This document shows positions 37,664-47,249 of a stretch of DNA of 50,024 bases, in pieces (the first letter of the stretch is position 1; each line of letters opens with the position of its first letter). The position numbers and the translations under genes were made by a program. The DNA is from Bradyrhizobium glycinis (lineage in GTDB: Bacteria; Pseudomonadota; Alphaproteobacteria; Rhizobiales; Xanthobacteraceae), in NCBI RefSeq assembly GCF_016031655.1, contig NZ_JACCHQ010000041.1, forward strand, positions 1 through 50,024, written 5' to 3'. Below the pieces are notes generated by a model that did not search any database, had not been told where the DNA came from, and saw nothing but the letters and a program-made list of their open reading frames with translations.

Positions 37664-39316
37664 ATGACATTCCTCAAGCCGAAAGAAAACCAACTCCAAG
37701 ACCGGGTCGCAAGCGCGTTGCGCAAAATCCATGCGATTGAATCTGCGTATGAGACCATTACGGTCGGACAGTTGGTCTCAATGCGGGCGAGAACGCACGC
37801 CACATCGATCGCAATCGACGTCTTCGGGCGCGGCGAGCGCGCGACCTACTCAGAGATGGACCGATCATCTAACCAATATGCGCATGCGCTGCGTGCATTC
37901 GGCGTACGGAAGCGCGATCGCATCGGGGTCATGCTGCCCAATCGCATTGCATTCCCGATTCTGTGGTTCGCGATCGCGAAGCTAGGTGCGGTGATAGTCC
38001 CGATCAATATGCGATACACACCAAGGGAGATCGAATACGTTCTCAGCGATACACAGGCCGCGTTCGCCGTCGTTGACGAGACCGCAATGTCTATGTTCTC
38101 GGCAATGGAACCTTGGCCGCAAGGTCTAGCCAATGAGCGTGTAATTGTCGTTGGACAGGGTGGCGGCGGGACAGCCATTACCCTCGATGAGTTGCTCAAG
38201 GGCGTCGGGGACTCGCTGGTCGAACAGCATATCGGACCTGACGACCTGTTGAATATCCAATATACCTCGGGGACAACGGGCTTTCCCAAGGGCTGCATGT
38301 TGACGCACGACTACTGGAGCGTGAGCTCGCAACAGGGGACGCACGGGGATGGGCGGCCGTACCAAAGATATCTCTCTGCAACACCGTTTTTCTATGGCGA
38401 TGCGCAACAATATCTTTTGAAGTCGTATCGGCAGGGCGGCACACTGTACATTGCTCCGTCACTTAGCTCGACGCGCTTCACCAGTTGGGTCAAGCAGTAC
38501 CGAATAGAATGGTGCGATTTTCCTGATTTGGTAGCGCGCCAAGCTGAAGCTGCCAACGAAGACGGAACGACGTGCTTAAAGCAGACCCTCAATTGGGGCT
38601 GGAATCCTGATACGGTACGCAAATTCCGGAAGCGGTTTCGAGTGCGCACCCAGGATGCCTATGGGATGACAGAAATCTGGTTCGGCACACAGATGCCGCA
38701 CGATCTTGACGAGATGGCGGCCTCCGGTTCGGTGGGGATTCGTGCCCCGTTCCGGAACTTGCGAGTGATGAACGACGATGGCACGCCAAGCGCGGTAGGC
38801 GAAGTTGGCGAGCTGTGGGTGAGTGGTCGTGGAATCTTCAAGGGTTACTGGAACAGGCCGGAAGCAAACGCCGCCTTGTTTGAAGGTGAGTGGTTCAAGA
38901 CGGGCGACCTATTGCGGCGCGACGAGCTAGGCTTCTATTGGATGATAGGCCGCACGAAGGACATGATAAGACGTTCAGGCGAGAACATAGCCGCGCGTGA
39001 GGTGGAGGCCGTCATTCGCGAGATTCCCGAGATTGCGGATGTAGCCGCTGTGCCGGTTCGCGATAGCAAGCGCGGCGAAGAGGTAAAGATATATGTGGAG
39101 CTGAGAGATACTCTCACACCAGGCGATCTGCCTGTACATCGCATTCTCGAACATGCTCGGAGTCGTCTCGCCGTGTTCAAGGTGCCGCGGTACATCGCCT
39201 TCATCCCGGTGCTTCCAAGAACCACCTCCAGCAATAAACTACTCAAACGTGAGCTAATGGCTATCGAAGATCCACTTGCGGGTACCTACGACGCCGAGGA
39301 GAAGCGCTGGCGCTGA
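37664..39316 (+). CDS. AMP-forming acyl-CoA synthetase/ligase
   Basis: The 550-residue adenylate-forming enzyme activates a carboxylic acid with ATP and normally passes it to CoA. The motifs are complete: YTSGTTGFPKGCMLTHD (P-loop), ATPFFYGDAQQYLLKSY, DAYGMTEIWFGTQ, WFKTGDLLRRDELGFYWMIG, GRTKDMIRRSGENIAAREVE (hinge) and the catalytic lysine in SSNKLLKREL near the end. It resembles CaiC/FadD-type ligases; the substrate cannot be told. No carrier protein domain is attached. The ATG follows caaggggtgacca with an AAGGGG ribosome site. It is intact between dead IS elements and convergent with the hydrolase at 40.6 kb. A shared pathway with that hydrolase and the racemase at 44.7 kb is possible but unproven. 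Confidence 0.92.
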   Translation: MTFLKPKENQLQDRVASALRKIHAIESAYETITVGQLVSMRARTHATSIAIDVFGRGERATYSEMDRSSNQYAHALRAFGVRKRDRIGVMLPNRIAFPILWFAIAKLGAVIVPINMRYTPREIEYVLSDTQAAFAVVDETAMSMFSAMEPWPQGLANERVIVVGQGGGGTAITLDELLKGVGDSLVEQHIGPDDLLNIQYTSGTTGFPKGCMLTHDYWSVSSQQGTHGDGRPYQRYLSATPFFYGDAQQYLLKSYRQGGTLYIAPSLSSTRFTSWVKQYRIEWCDFPDLVARQAEAANEDGTTCLKQTLNWGWNPDTVRKFRKRFRVRTQDAYGMTEIWFGTQMPHDLDEMAASGSVGIRAPFRNLRVMNDDGTPSAVGEVGELWVSGRGIFKGYWNRPEANAALFEGEWFKTGDLLRRDELGFYWMIGRTKDMIRRSGENIAAREVEAVIREIPEIADVAAVPVRDSKRGEEVKIYVELRDTLTPGDLPVHRILEHARSRLAVFKVPRYIAFIPVLPRTTSSNKLLKRELMAIEDPLAGTYDAEEKRWR

Positions 39317-39434
39317 ACCGCATTTTCATTGCAATTTTACCAGCTCGACTGAAGTGGACCCTATGCTGAGGACCACTGGGTCCGGTTTGCTAAGTGGAGC
39401 TGCTGCCGTTCGTTCTCCCAATAACTCTACGCTA

Positions 39435-40516
39435 CTATGGCTTGCTGCTGTTGTGGCTGTGGGGATGTGGGCAACGCGCAGCGTGTCCGAGCTTCTCGCT
39501 TGCGAGAAGCGTCATATCCACAGCCTCTTCGCCGAATGCGCCGATGGCACCAGACCGCCCTCGGCGCGCGGTTTTCCAGCGCCTGATGAGGGCGTTGGAA
39601 ATTGTAAAACTCCATCCATCGGGCGATTCCGGTTTTGGCCTCGTGGCCATCCGAATACCCCTTGAGATAGATGTCCTCTTGAGATAGATGTCCTCGTATT
39701 TGAGCGAGCGCCACAGCCGCTCGATGAACACGTCGTCCATCCAGCGGTCGCGACCGTCCATCGAGATCCTGACGCCAGCGGCGGCTAGCGTGCCGGTGAA
39801 GGCGGCGCTGGTGAACTGGCTGCCCTGGTCGGTATTGAAGATCTCAGGCCGGCCGAAGCGCGCCAAGGCCCTCTTCGAGCGCGGACACGCAGAACGATGT
39901 GTCCATCGTGTTCGACAGGCGCCAGGTCGGCACCGCACGGCTCGCCCAACGATGATCGCCACCAGGTACAGAAAGCCCTGGCCGATCGGCACATAGGTGA
40001 TATCGGCCGCCCACACTTGATTCGGCCGGTCGATCACCATCTGACGCAGGAGATACGGGAAGATCTTGTGTCGCGGCGCCGACGTGGTGGTACTGGGCTT
40101 GGTCCCAGCGCCGCGATGCCCATCTTGCGCATCAACCGCAGCACGTGCTTGCGATTGATGCGACAGCCTTCGCCATTGAGCATGGCCATCATCCGCCGCG
40201 AGCCCAGGAACGGCCAGGCCGTGAACAGCTGGTCGATCCGTCGCATCAGCTCAAGCTCGTTGTCATTGGCCGGCCGCAGCGGCCGATAGACGCTCGATCG
40301 CGCAACGCTCAGCAGTTGGCATTGCCGGCGGATCGACAGACTCTCATGATCGCGCTGAAGCAATCCTCGGCGATCCGGCGCGCTCATCTTCCGGACCTCC
40401 TGGCTAAGAAATCTCGTTCGACGGTCAATTGGCCGATCTTGGCGTGGATCCGGCACAAGCGCTTCGATGCTTGCCGAGCGATAGCGCCTACGGCAGACCG
40501 ACGGCCGGGCCGTCAA
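39435..40516 (-). pseudogene. IS3-family transposase orfB, degraded
   Basis: Parts in order are SLSIRRQCQLLSVARSSVYR, FTAWPFLGSRRMMAMLNGEG and INRKHVLRLMRKMGIAALGP. Then QVWAADITYVPIGQGFLYLV, RFGRPEIFNTDQGSQFTSAA and FIERLWRSLKYEDIYLK give the DDE core. HEAKTGIARWMEFYNFQRPH QALENRAPRAVW closes it. Frameshifts occur near 40035, near 39900 and at a 17-base tandem duplication (39661-39694). orfA is missing. Confidence 0.85.
39661..39694. repeat. 17-base tandem duplication inside the IS3 transposase
   Basis: The unit cttgagatagatgtcct occurs twice back to back (39661-39677 and 39678-39694). A 17-base addition changes the reading frame just after the YEDIYLK motif, so this duplication by itself inactivates the transposase. 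Confidence 0.9.
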
Positions 40517-40607
40517 ATTGGTGTCGTCGAAGCTGCTCTGAATGAAATGGTATGGAAGGCAGCGCTAGACTGATCCACATCCGCGACAACACAACATGTT
40601 GGACGAG

Positions 40608-41624
40608 CTACGGCGCTTGGTAGTTGTATCCCTCAAGAAACGTCTGAATGGCCACGAAAATGTTTAGTCGGTCTCGTTCAAAGGGCGCATTGTGTGTGCC
40701 CTCACCAAAGCAGGTGTACTGCTTACCTCGCGAATTGACCAACAGCGGAAACAATGTGTGGGACATATAAGGTGGGGTTTCGGCGTCCCATTCCGCCTGT
40801 ACCAAGAGAGTTGGAGCTAGAATCTTAGCAGGGTCATAGAAAGGCTTTCCCGCCAACCAATAATCTCGCCAGTCTTTGCCGGAACCATTTGGAGCACGAA
40901 TGAACGGCGGTTCGGCGGTCGCACCGAGCGGGTCGGTCGACCAGATAGCGTCCAAGACTGTTCGACCCCAAGCAGGCGGCAAAATTTGATCGCGCTTTTG
41001 ATCTGGAACGCCACTGAGCCATCGAGCTAGGGCGCGGTCTCGCTTCACGATACGATAGGCGGGGATCTTTTCAGGAAGCCGGCTAGGCAGCGCTGGCACT
41101 GGAAACCAACTTGGCCCGAAAAACACTAAACGCCCGACCTTGTCTGCGTTTTCTGTAGCATAGCGTCCTGCCAAGTCTGTGCCCCACGACCATCCGATTA
41201 GCGCGAGCCGTGATAATTGCCGGCGGGCTAATACGAAGTCCACCACTGAAGAGAGGTCGCGGACGGCTGTTTCGCCGTCCACAATCGCGAAATTGTCATT
41301 CGGATCCTGTAGCATCTCGATAGGTCGAGTTGATTTGCCATAACCCCGAATATCAAAAACGTAAGCGTCGTTACCATGTCCAGCTAAGTAATCCAACCAA
41401 GAGAACCCATCAAGGGCGGTGTCGTACAAGGCATGTCCGGGATATGTGCCGCCATGGACGCATATAACCGTGCTTTCAGGTTTCCACTTGCACATCGAAG
41501 CCAAATGTTTGTTTCTGACATAAAGTTCTATGCCTAGATCAGAAGCAGGGATCATAAATTCTTCGACTTGTACCGGACGATTTCGCCAATCTGCCGTCTT
41601 CGCATGGAAGCAGGAGCTCTTCAC
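40608..41624 (-). CDS. Alpha/beta hydrolase
   Basis: The 338-residue protein has the full alpha/beta hydrolase plan. The oxyanion region is VICVHGGTYPGH near residue 55, then YVFDIRGYGKS, the nucleophile elbow LIGWSWGTDLAGRYA (Ser near 145), LLVQAEWDAETPPYM carrying the probable Asp, and CFGEGTHNAPFERDR with the catalytic His. There is no signal peptide, so it is probably cytoplasmic. GTG at 41624 is chosen because AAAGGA lies about 7 bases upstream. Base composition is lower in GC than the phn operon. It could be an esterase, lactonase or C-C hydrolase; the substrate is not visible. It faces the acyl-CoA ligase across an IS3 remnant. Confidence 0.88.
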   Translation of the reverse strand: MKSSCFHAKTADWRNRPVQVEEFMIPASDLGIELYVRNKHLASMCKWKPESTVICVHGGTYPGHALYDTALDGFSWLDYLAGHGNDAYVFDIRGYGKSTRPIEMLQDPNDNFAIVDGETAVRDLSSVVDFVLARRQLSRLALIGWSWGTDLAGRYATENADKVGRLVFFGPSWFPVPALPSRLPEKIPAYRIVKRDRALARWLSGVPDQKRDQILPPAWGRTVLDAIWSTDPLGATAEPPFIRAPNGSGKDWRDYWLAGKPFYDPAKILAPTLLVQAEWDAETPPYMSHTLFPLLVNSRGKQYTCFGEGTHNAPFERDRLNIFVAIQTFLEGYNYQAP

Positions 41625-41744
41625 TCTGGTATCCTTTCATTTCCACCTAGTTGGCAGGTGTCTACATGGATGAGTTTGGCGACCGAAAGGAAGGCTTTTT
41701 GGACCCATACTACTGTTCAGGTGCTCTCTCAGTGAGTGCCGATC

Positions 41745-41927
41745 CTACGGCTCCCTAATGTTCAACGGCCGCTCAGAAGAAAATCCGCGCGGAGGTAGAA
41801 TCAATGAGAGCAGCCAGCCGCCACTTCCGCGTGCGATTCCATAAAGAAGATCACATGAGCACGCGCCCTTGATTTTGGATTTCGAGAGGCTGCATTTACG
41901 TAATGCCTCGCTAGTCGTTCCATCCAT
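41745..41927 (-). CDS. Possible small protein of unknown function (60 residues)
   Basis: An open frame starting MDGTTSEALRKCSLSKSKIK lies 120 bases upstream of the hydrolase on the same strand. AAAGGGA precedes the ATG at a usable distance. The middle has GACSCDLLYGIARGSGG, and the end is hydrophobic then polar. No family is recognised. It may be a chance frame; a small peptide co-transcribed with the hydrolase is the alternative. Confidence 0.2.
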   Translation of the reverse strand: MDGTTSEALRKCSLSKSKIKGACSCDLLYGIARGSGGWLLSLILPPRGFSSERPLNIREP

Positions 41928-42449
41928 AGTCATCCCTTTCACATCCAGTGGTTCAATGAACGACGACGTTCCTCTGACTGCACGACTGCGGGCACAGGAA
42001 GATAAAAATACGCCAGGACCTATGTTACACAAAGCGTGTTTCACAGAACGACTCCTCTTTGCCTGGAAGCCGCCGCTTGACCAAGCTACTAAGGCTAGCA
42101 GTATCTGGCTGAGGCACAGCTGTGAATGTCACTAAGCCTATGGCGGCGTCATCTGGATCATCCTACACTCACCTTGTAGATCGTCGCCTCGGAAAAAACG
42201 TGCTTGCGAGCCAGGTCGGCTGTCTTCTGTATTCGATATGCTTCTGTCAATCCCTTAAGAGCGCTGCCGCGGGTACCTTGCTTCCGTTCGTGGTCGGCAA
42301 AACCGCCACACTATGGGATTCGTTGAATGGTCGGTTCAAGCTCTTCGGCGTAGTCACCCGACCTGGAGGGCGGACGCCACGACAGATCATACGAACTCGA
42401 CCATCCCCACGCCCCGCGACGGGCGTCTCTTGGAATGGCGATGGCGTCC
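41928..42449. other. No recognisable gene
   Basis: Short frames only. The right part (from about 42250) adjoins the IS110 fragment and probably contains its non-coding end. Confidence 0.3.
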
Positions 42450-42650
42450 TTACGCCACCGCCGTCCATCGGAATTCGGTTCCATCAACCCACATTCGGTG
42501 AAGGACGGCAGCCATCTTTCTGGCCAGCGCGACCTTCGCACGCTTGCTTCCTTGCCGGTGGGCAACACGCACCGCCCAGGCCTTCATAGGAGACCGTCGG
42601 GTTGATGGCCTGTGACCTGAGGCCGGCAAACTGGACCATTTTTGGCTAGA
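42450..42650 (-). pseudogene. IS110-family transposase, C-terminal fragment
   Basis: The minus strand reads MKAWAVRVAHRQGSKRAKVA, then LARKMAAVLHRMWVDGTEFR and a stop, the standard last 45 or so residues of IS110/IS116/IS902 transposases. The rest of the gene is missing, cut by IS3 sequence at about 42690. Confidence 0.65.
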
Positions 42651-42691
42651 GTTTTTCGCATCGGTTCCCGGCTGGGAAGGAGCGACCAACG

Positions 42692-42955
42692 ATGAAGGCT
42701 TCAAAATTTTCGGACGCCCAGAAGGCGTTCATCCTGAAGCAGGGCCATGATGGGGTTGCGGTGGCGGAGATCTGCCGTAAGGCCGGGATCCGCCAGCCAC
42801 CTATTTCAACTGGAAGAAGAAGTATGACGGTCTGCTGCCGACCGAGATCCGCCGGCTGAAGCAGCTCGAGGAGGAGAAGGGCAAGCTGAAGAAGCTGGTC
42901 GCCGATCTCAGCCTTGACAAGGAGATGCTACAGGACGTGATCCGCCGAAATGTAT
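42692..42955 (+). pseudogene. IS3-family orfA, frameshifted
   Basis: MKASKFSDAQKAFILKQGHD, GVAVAEICRKAGIRQ, then after a one-base loss YFNWKKKYDGLLPTEIRRLK, QLEEEKGKLKKLVADLSLDK and EMLQDVIRRK. This is the helix-turn-helix plus leucine-zipper protein of an IS3 element. The matching orfB does not follow; sequence homology ends at about 42955. Confidence 0.8.
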
Positions 42956-43214
42956 GGTCTGCCCCGCCTGTGCAAGGCTCTTGAGCGATCCGATTTCGAC
43001 AGCCTGCGTAAATGTATCCGGCCTCTCGCGAGTGAGCTGCGGTTGCAGCCAGGCCATGATGAGATCAGCACGCAGCGTTCCCAGATAGCTAATCGGGCAT
43101 GGCCCGTTTTCGGCGAAGGGCTTACGCGGCGCCGATCAACTGTCTCGCCATTGACCTTGCCCCCGAGGCTTAATCCAGTTTGAAGTTCGTTCTGGCCCAC
43201 GAGAGGACCAGAGC

Positions 43215-43481
43215 ATGAAGCGTAGCCGCTTTACGGAAGAGCAGATTATCGGGATCTTGAAGGAGCACGAGGCCGGGGTGTCGGTCGCCGATCTATGCCG
43301 CAAGCACGGCGTGAGCGACGCCAGCATCTACAAATGGAAGGCCAAGTACGGCGGGATGGACGTTTCCGAGGCCAAGCGGCTGAGGACGCTGGAGGACGAG
43401 AACACGAAGCTGAAGCGGCTCCTGGCTGACGCCATGCTGGACAATGCGGCATTGAAGGACCTTTTGGGAAAGAAGTGGTGA
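43215..43481 (+). CDS. IS3-family transposase orfA
   Basis: The 88-residue protein starts MKRSRFTEEQIIGILKEHEA and has the helix-turn-helix CRKHGVSDASIYKWKAKYGG. It ends in the coiled-coil region LEDENTKLKRLLADAMLDNA with ALKDLLGKKW. The frame is intact. In IS3 elements the active transposase is an orfA-orfB frameshift fusion. Confidence 0.92.
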   Translation: MKRSRFTEEQIIGILKEHEAGVSVADLCRKHGVSDASIYKWKAKYGGMDVSEAKRLRTLEDENTKLKRLLADAMLDNAALKDLLGKKW

Positions 43482-44406
43482 CGCCCGCGGCCAAGCGGAA
43501 GGCTGTCGCGCATCTCGTGGATGGCCACGGGATGAGCGAACGGCGGGCGTGTAAAGCCATCGGCTGCTGCCGCATGATGATGAGATATCGGACGACCCGA
43601 GCGGATGATGCCGGCGTTCGCCAGCGCATGAAGGCGATCGCCCAGGAGCGCCGCCGCTTCGGCTATCGGCGCCTGCATGTTCTGCTCAAGCGGGAGGGCT
43701 TTGCGATCAACCACAAGAAGCTATTCCGGCTGTACCGGGAAGAGAAGCTGGCGTGGTGCGCCGCCGTGGCGGCCGCAAGCGGGCGATCGGGACCCGGGCG
43801 CCGATGACGGTGCCGATGGCACCGAACGACCGCTGGTCACTGGACTTCGTCTCCGATCAGCTCACGGATGGCCGCCGCTTCCGCATCTTGACCGTGGTCG
43901 ACGACTGTACCCGCGAGTGCTTGGCGCTGGTGGCCGATACCTCGCTCTCCGGGGCCCGGGTGGCGCGGGAGTTGGATCGGCTGGTCATGGAGCGCGGCAA
44001 GCCGAAGATGGTGGTCAGCGACAACGGCACCGAACTTACCAGCAACGCCATCCTGACCTGGGCCGATCGGAGCCGCGTCGCCTGGCATTATATCGCTCCG
44101 GGCAAGCCCATGCAGAATGGCTTCATCGAAAGCTTCAACGGTCGGCTCCGGGATGAATTGCTGAACGAGACGCTGTTCACGTCACTGGCTCAGACCCGCG
44201 TCGCGCTCGGATGCTGGCGCGCCGATTACAACGACGCACGACCGCACTCGCAGCTCGGATGGAAGACGCCCTCCGAGTTCGCCTTCACGTGCAACCCGCG
44301 CCGGGATCTGGCGCTGCGCTATGCCGACGGCTCCGCGCCAGCTCCCGTCGCTACCACCGCCCAACTGGGGCAAATCCAACAGCCAGGACGAACTCAGGAC
44401 TGGATA
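43475..44406 (+). pseudogene. IS3-family transposase orfB, two frameshifts
   Basis: The first part has MSERRACKAIGCCRMMMRYR, FGYRRLHVLLKREGFAINHK and KLFRLYREEKL. Frame then changes near 43755 to RRRGGRKRAIGTRAPMTVPM, WSLDFVSDQLTDGRRFRILT (first Asp), VVSDNGTELTSNAILTW (second Asp) and MQNGFIESFNGRLRDELLNE (Glu). A second indel near 44370 bypasses the natural stop at 44406. The DDE residues remain but are split over frames. Confidence 0.88.
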
Positions 44407-44429
44407 AAACTTGGGGGCAAGGTCACCAT

Positions 44430-44683
44430 CACTACCCTCGAACCTCGCAGTCTGTTGCCCGCGCCCTACGGGACCGCGGCAAGGCGCCGCTTATAGGTCG
44501 ATCCGGGCCGCGGGTCTCGCTGCAGAGAAGCGCAACAGTCTAACTTCTGGTGGTCTAAACTCAGCTCGCCTTACGAGTGGGTGGAGCTACCCGTTCTTGG
44601 AGGGGCTCGTAGGGCTTAGATCAACTACGATGATGCCGGTCCAGGGCTGTCTCATCGGATGGCGATTGTTGCAGGAGATGTTT
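44430..44683. other. Intergenic upstream of the racemase fusion gene
   Basis: No gene. The ribosome site GCAGGAG lies 6 bases before ATG 44684. TGGCGATTGTTGCA at 44660 looks like a -24/-12 promoter but the GG-GC spacing is two bases too short. Confidence 0.35.
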
Positions 44684-46180
44684 ATGTCAAAGCCTGGCGT
44701 CTTGCCGACTCTTGAGAGCAAAACGAGAGAGCGTTTGGTTAGTTCTGGCCATTGGTTCAATATTGTCAGAAACTATCAGGGACAAAGTGCTGCGTCTTGT
44801 CGCTCCGCTATTGTAATTCGCGACAGGTTAGGGACAGGAGAACATGGTGGTGTTCCGCTTTGGGTTGAAATGAAAAGCGAAATCGGTAGTTTTACGAGTC
44901 TACTGAGCGGAGAAAAGAAATATTACGCGGCACACACGCGAGCAAATACAAGTTTCAATCGTCACCGTATATGCATTTCCTTGGGCGTGGATCCGACCGA
45001 GTTCACGTATGAAAACGAGTCTAAGGGAGGGGAATTTTTTGGGCTCGTGAATCCCCTAAACATTGACGTGATTCTGAAGGAGTATTTTGATGTTACGGAG
45101 GTTGCCCAAATCTTTGATACTTCCCTCCTCATCGAAGAGGGCTTCCCGACGACGATAACCACTAATATTGGCAACCGTGAGTACGCGATGGAGATGGAGG
45201 CGAAAGACCTCATTGAATGCGTGGGGCGCATCTTTCCGCGTACTTTGGTCGCTGAAGTAAGCGGCCATGAAGATATCTGGCTTGGCCGCAATTTAAAGCA
45301 TACCGACAAGACGAGAGAGGACTGGCGGCGATTTCCTCCACCAACGGGACCAAAAATTGGAATTTTGACGGGCAACTCGCCTGAGTCTGGTCTAACCTTG
45401 TGGAAGGACTTCTTAGAACACTTTCGGCGTCTATATAATAATATACCCGATGTGTTAATGCCGGACGTTACCGTCCACTCGCTGCCAGCGATGGGATTGT
45501 CGATGGAGCTGATCCAGCGCGAGGAAGTTGTACGGGCGCAAATGGAGCTCGCGATACGGGACTTGCTTAGGTCTGGCTGTAAGCTAATATCGGTTGCTTG
45601 CAATACGACAATCTACTTTAAGCCGAACATCATCGAGCTTTGCAACGAGTATGAAGCTCACTTTGTGTCGATTGCTGATGCGTGTGTAGAGGCTCTGAAA
45701 TACACGTTTGGGCAGACCCAGGGATTGGAGGTTGGTCTCATTGGAATCGATCCGGTTGTAGATGTCGCCGGCGGTTACAGCGGCTATGAGCAGCCCTTTC
45801 GTGAAGCCGGAATTAAGGCGAGGGGATATAATGCATCGAATTTAGCCTTCGCTGTGAAGCATATAGGTACTGATCAGCGTCGAATTCAATCCTTGACGGA
45901 AAGATTCCGCAGGCTCGTACACGAGACTCTCGCTGATGAATCCATTATTGTCCTGTCGCTAACAGAGATATCTATTCTCTACCGGAATCATATATTAACA
46001 GCGCCGAAACGTCAGCCCGGCAAAAAAAAGTTATTCATTGATCCTCTGTTCGAACTCGCCCGACTTCTCGTGCTCAAGTATCTTTCAGCAGGCCTACGCC
46101 ACAGCAAACTTTGTAATATTCCCAGAGACTTCCCGATTGAAGACAAGGTCGCGCGCATGATCTTTGGTGCTAGGGTTTAG
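44684..46180 (+). CDS. YbaK-like domain fused to aspartate/glutamate racemase-like domain
   Basis: The 498-residue protein has two parts. Residues about 50-200 (ASCRSAIVIRDRLG, RICISLGVDPTEFTYENESK, DTSLLIEEGFPTTITTNIGN) look like the YbaK/prolyl-tRNA editing fold; this assignment is tentative. After the linker PPPTGPKIGILTGNSPESGL the remainder resembles the Asp/Glu racemase superfamily, with two active-site cysteine candidates: GCKLISVACNTTIYF for the first, and a C-terminal region with ESIIVLSLTEISIL where the second cysteine would normally lie but Leu-Ser-Leu is seen. ATG 44684 follows AGGAG. The gene is clearly AT-richer than its surroundings and intact, which points to recent transfer. 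A free-standing racemase or maleate isomerase-like lyase role is possible. Confidence 0.75.
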   Translation: MSKPGVLPTLESKTRERLVSSGHWFNIVRNYQGQSAASCRSAIVIRDRLGTGEHGGVPLWVEMKSEIGSFTSLLSGEKKYYAAHTRANTSFNRHRICISLGVDPTEFTYENESKGGEFFGLVNPLNIDVILKEYFDVTEVAQIFDTSLLIEEGFPTTITTNIGNREYAMEMEAKDLIECVGRIFPRTLVAEVSGHEDIWLGRNLKHTDKTREDWRRFPPPTGPKIGILTGNSPESGLTLWKDFLEHFRRLYNNIPDVLMPDVTVHSLPAMGLSMELIQREEVVRAQMELAIRDLLRSGCKLISVACNTTIYFKPNIIELCNEYEAHFVSIADACVEALKYTFGQTQGLEVGLIGIDPVVDVAGGYSGYEQPFREAGIKARGYNASNLAFAVKHIGTDQRRIQSLTERFRRLVHETLADESIIVLSLTEISILYRNHILTAPKRQPGKKKLFIDPLFELARLLVLKYLSAGLRHSKLCNIPRDFPIEDKVARMIFGARV

Positions 46181-46300
46181 CATTTTTTGGCGGGGCCTAT
46201 GCGTTCACGTGACTCCACGCGTAGCCCCGGTGCTGGCGAACTGGTCTGAAACTCTCACTTCATCCAGCAATAGGGAGAGTTCCGATGAACTTTGAGTCCG

Positions 46301-47213
46301 TCAGGCTCGGTGGCGCAACGGCGCGGGGCGCGGAGCCCTCGCAGGCTCGGCATCGGTAAGCGCCGCCAACCGCTCCTGCGTCACTCGGATATCGCGCAAC
46401 AAGGCGACGGGGTCGAGGCTGGCGAAAGTCTCTTGTAGACGGGCGCGAACTTCATCGGACGTGCGCGCGTCGGCGGCTATTCGTTGATGCGGCGTCGCAG
46501 GTGCGCTGGAGGTCTTGTGCACACGGGCGCCGTCGCGCTGCTCGGCGATTAGCGAAGGTTGGAAGAAGTTCACGAGCAGGCGCGCTGAGCGGTAGAGCTC
46601 GCCAGCAGCGTCGCCGCCTCCAAACCCTCGAACCGCCGTTAGCCTACCATCCTGCGCACGACGGCGCCGTTCTTTTGCTCGACGAACGCTTGATCGTTTT
46701 GCGGTACGGCCGGCAGCGCGTGAAAATAGGATTGGCCCTGTCGCAATACGTCTTGAGCGTCTCGTTCATGAAAACAGTGTCATTGTCCGTGTCCAAGCCA
46801 AGAAGCGCCATTGCTTATGCAATTGCACCAGCGCGGTGCTCAGTAGCGTCTGCTCGCGCACCATCAGCGGCGCACATTCCGTCCAGCCGGTCGCGACGTC
46901 AGTGAGGACCAGGGTCTGTACGAAACTGGCGCGCGCCGATGGACCGCTGTGGGTGACAAGGTCCGCCTCCACGAACCCCGGCGCGGGATCATTCCAATCC
47001 GCCGAAGTCCGTACCGGAATACTGCGTCGCAGGACATGTGCGCCCGGTCGCCGGCGCTGGCGACCGAGCCCGTCCCGAATCCGGCCCAACGCCCGATCGA
47101 TCGTCGCCGCGCTCATCGAAAGCAGCTTGCCGCGGATCTCGGGAGCGAGGTCAAGATGGCTGTGCGCTCCATCGCTTTGTGTTATTTCGTCCGAATGTCG
47201 TCCATTGTGAGCA
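46301..47213 (-). pseudogene. ISNCY/IS481-like integrase-type transposase, degraded
   Basis: The minus strand reads GKLLSMSAATIDRALGRIRD, RSIPVRTSADWNDPAPGFVE and ADLVTHSGPSARASFVQTLV (first Asp). LTDVATGWTECAPLMVREQT follows, then in another frame NDTVFMNETLKTYCDRANPI and FVEQKNGAVVRRMVG. The end is NFFQPSLIAEQRDGARVHKT with LDPVALLRDIRVTQERLAAL. These are integrase-core transposases common in proteobacteria. Several frameshifts are present. Confidence 0.75.
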
Positions 47214-47249
47214 CCCTTCCGAAGATGACTCTTCTAAAGCGTGATAACA

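Larger units (their letters stand above)
43152..44425 (+). mobile_element. IS3-family element with intact ends (1274 bp) and CCAT target duplication
   Basis: The left end is TGACCTTGCCCCCGAGGCTT, and the right end read inward is TGACCTTGCCCCCAAGTTTT. Both are followed by ATCCAGT. The four bases CCAT flank both sides (43148-43151 and 44426-44429), a clean target-site duplication of the size seen in IS407-type IS3 elements. This shows a comparatively recent insertion. Confidence 0.85.

Noticed and set aside
44660..44674. Sigma-54 style promoter TGGCGATTGTTGCA before the racemase fusion gene
   Set aside because: The distance between the GG and GC elements is 8 instead of 10 bases, so NifA/RpoN use is unlikely.
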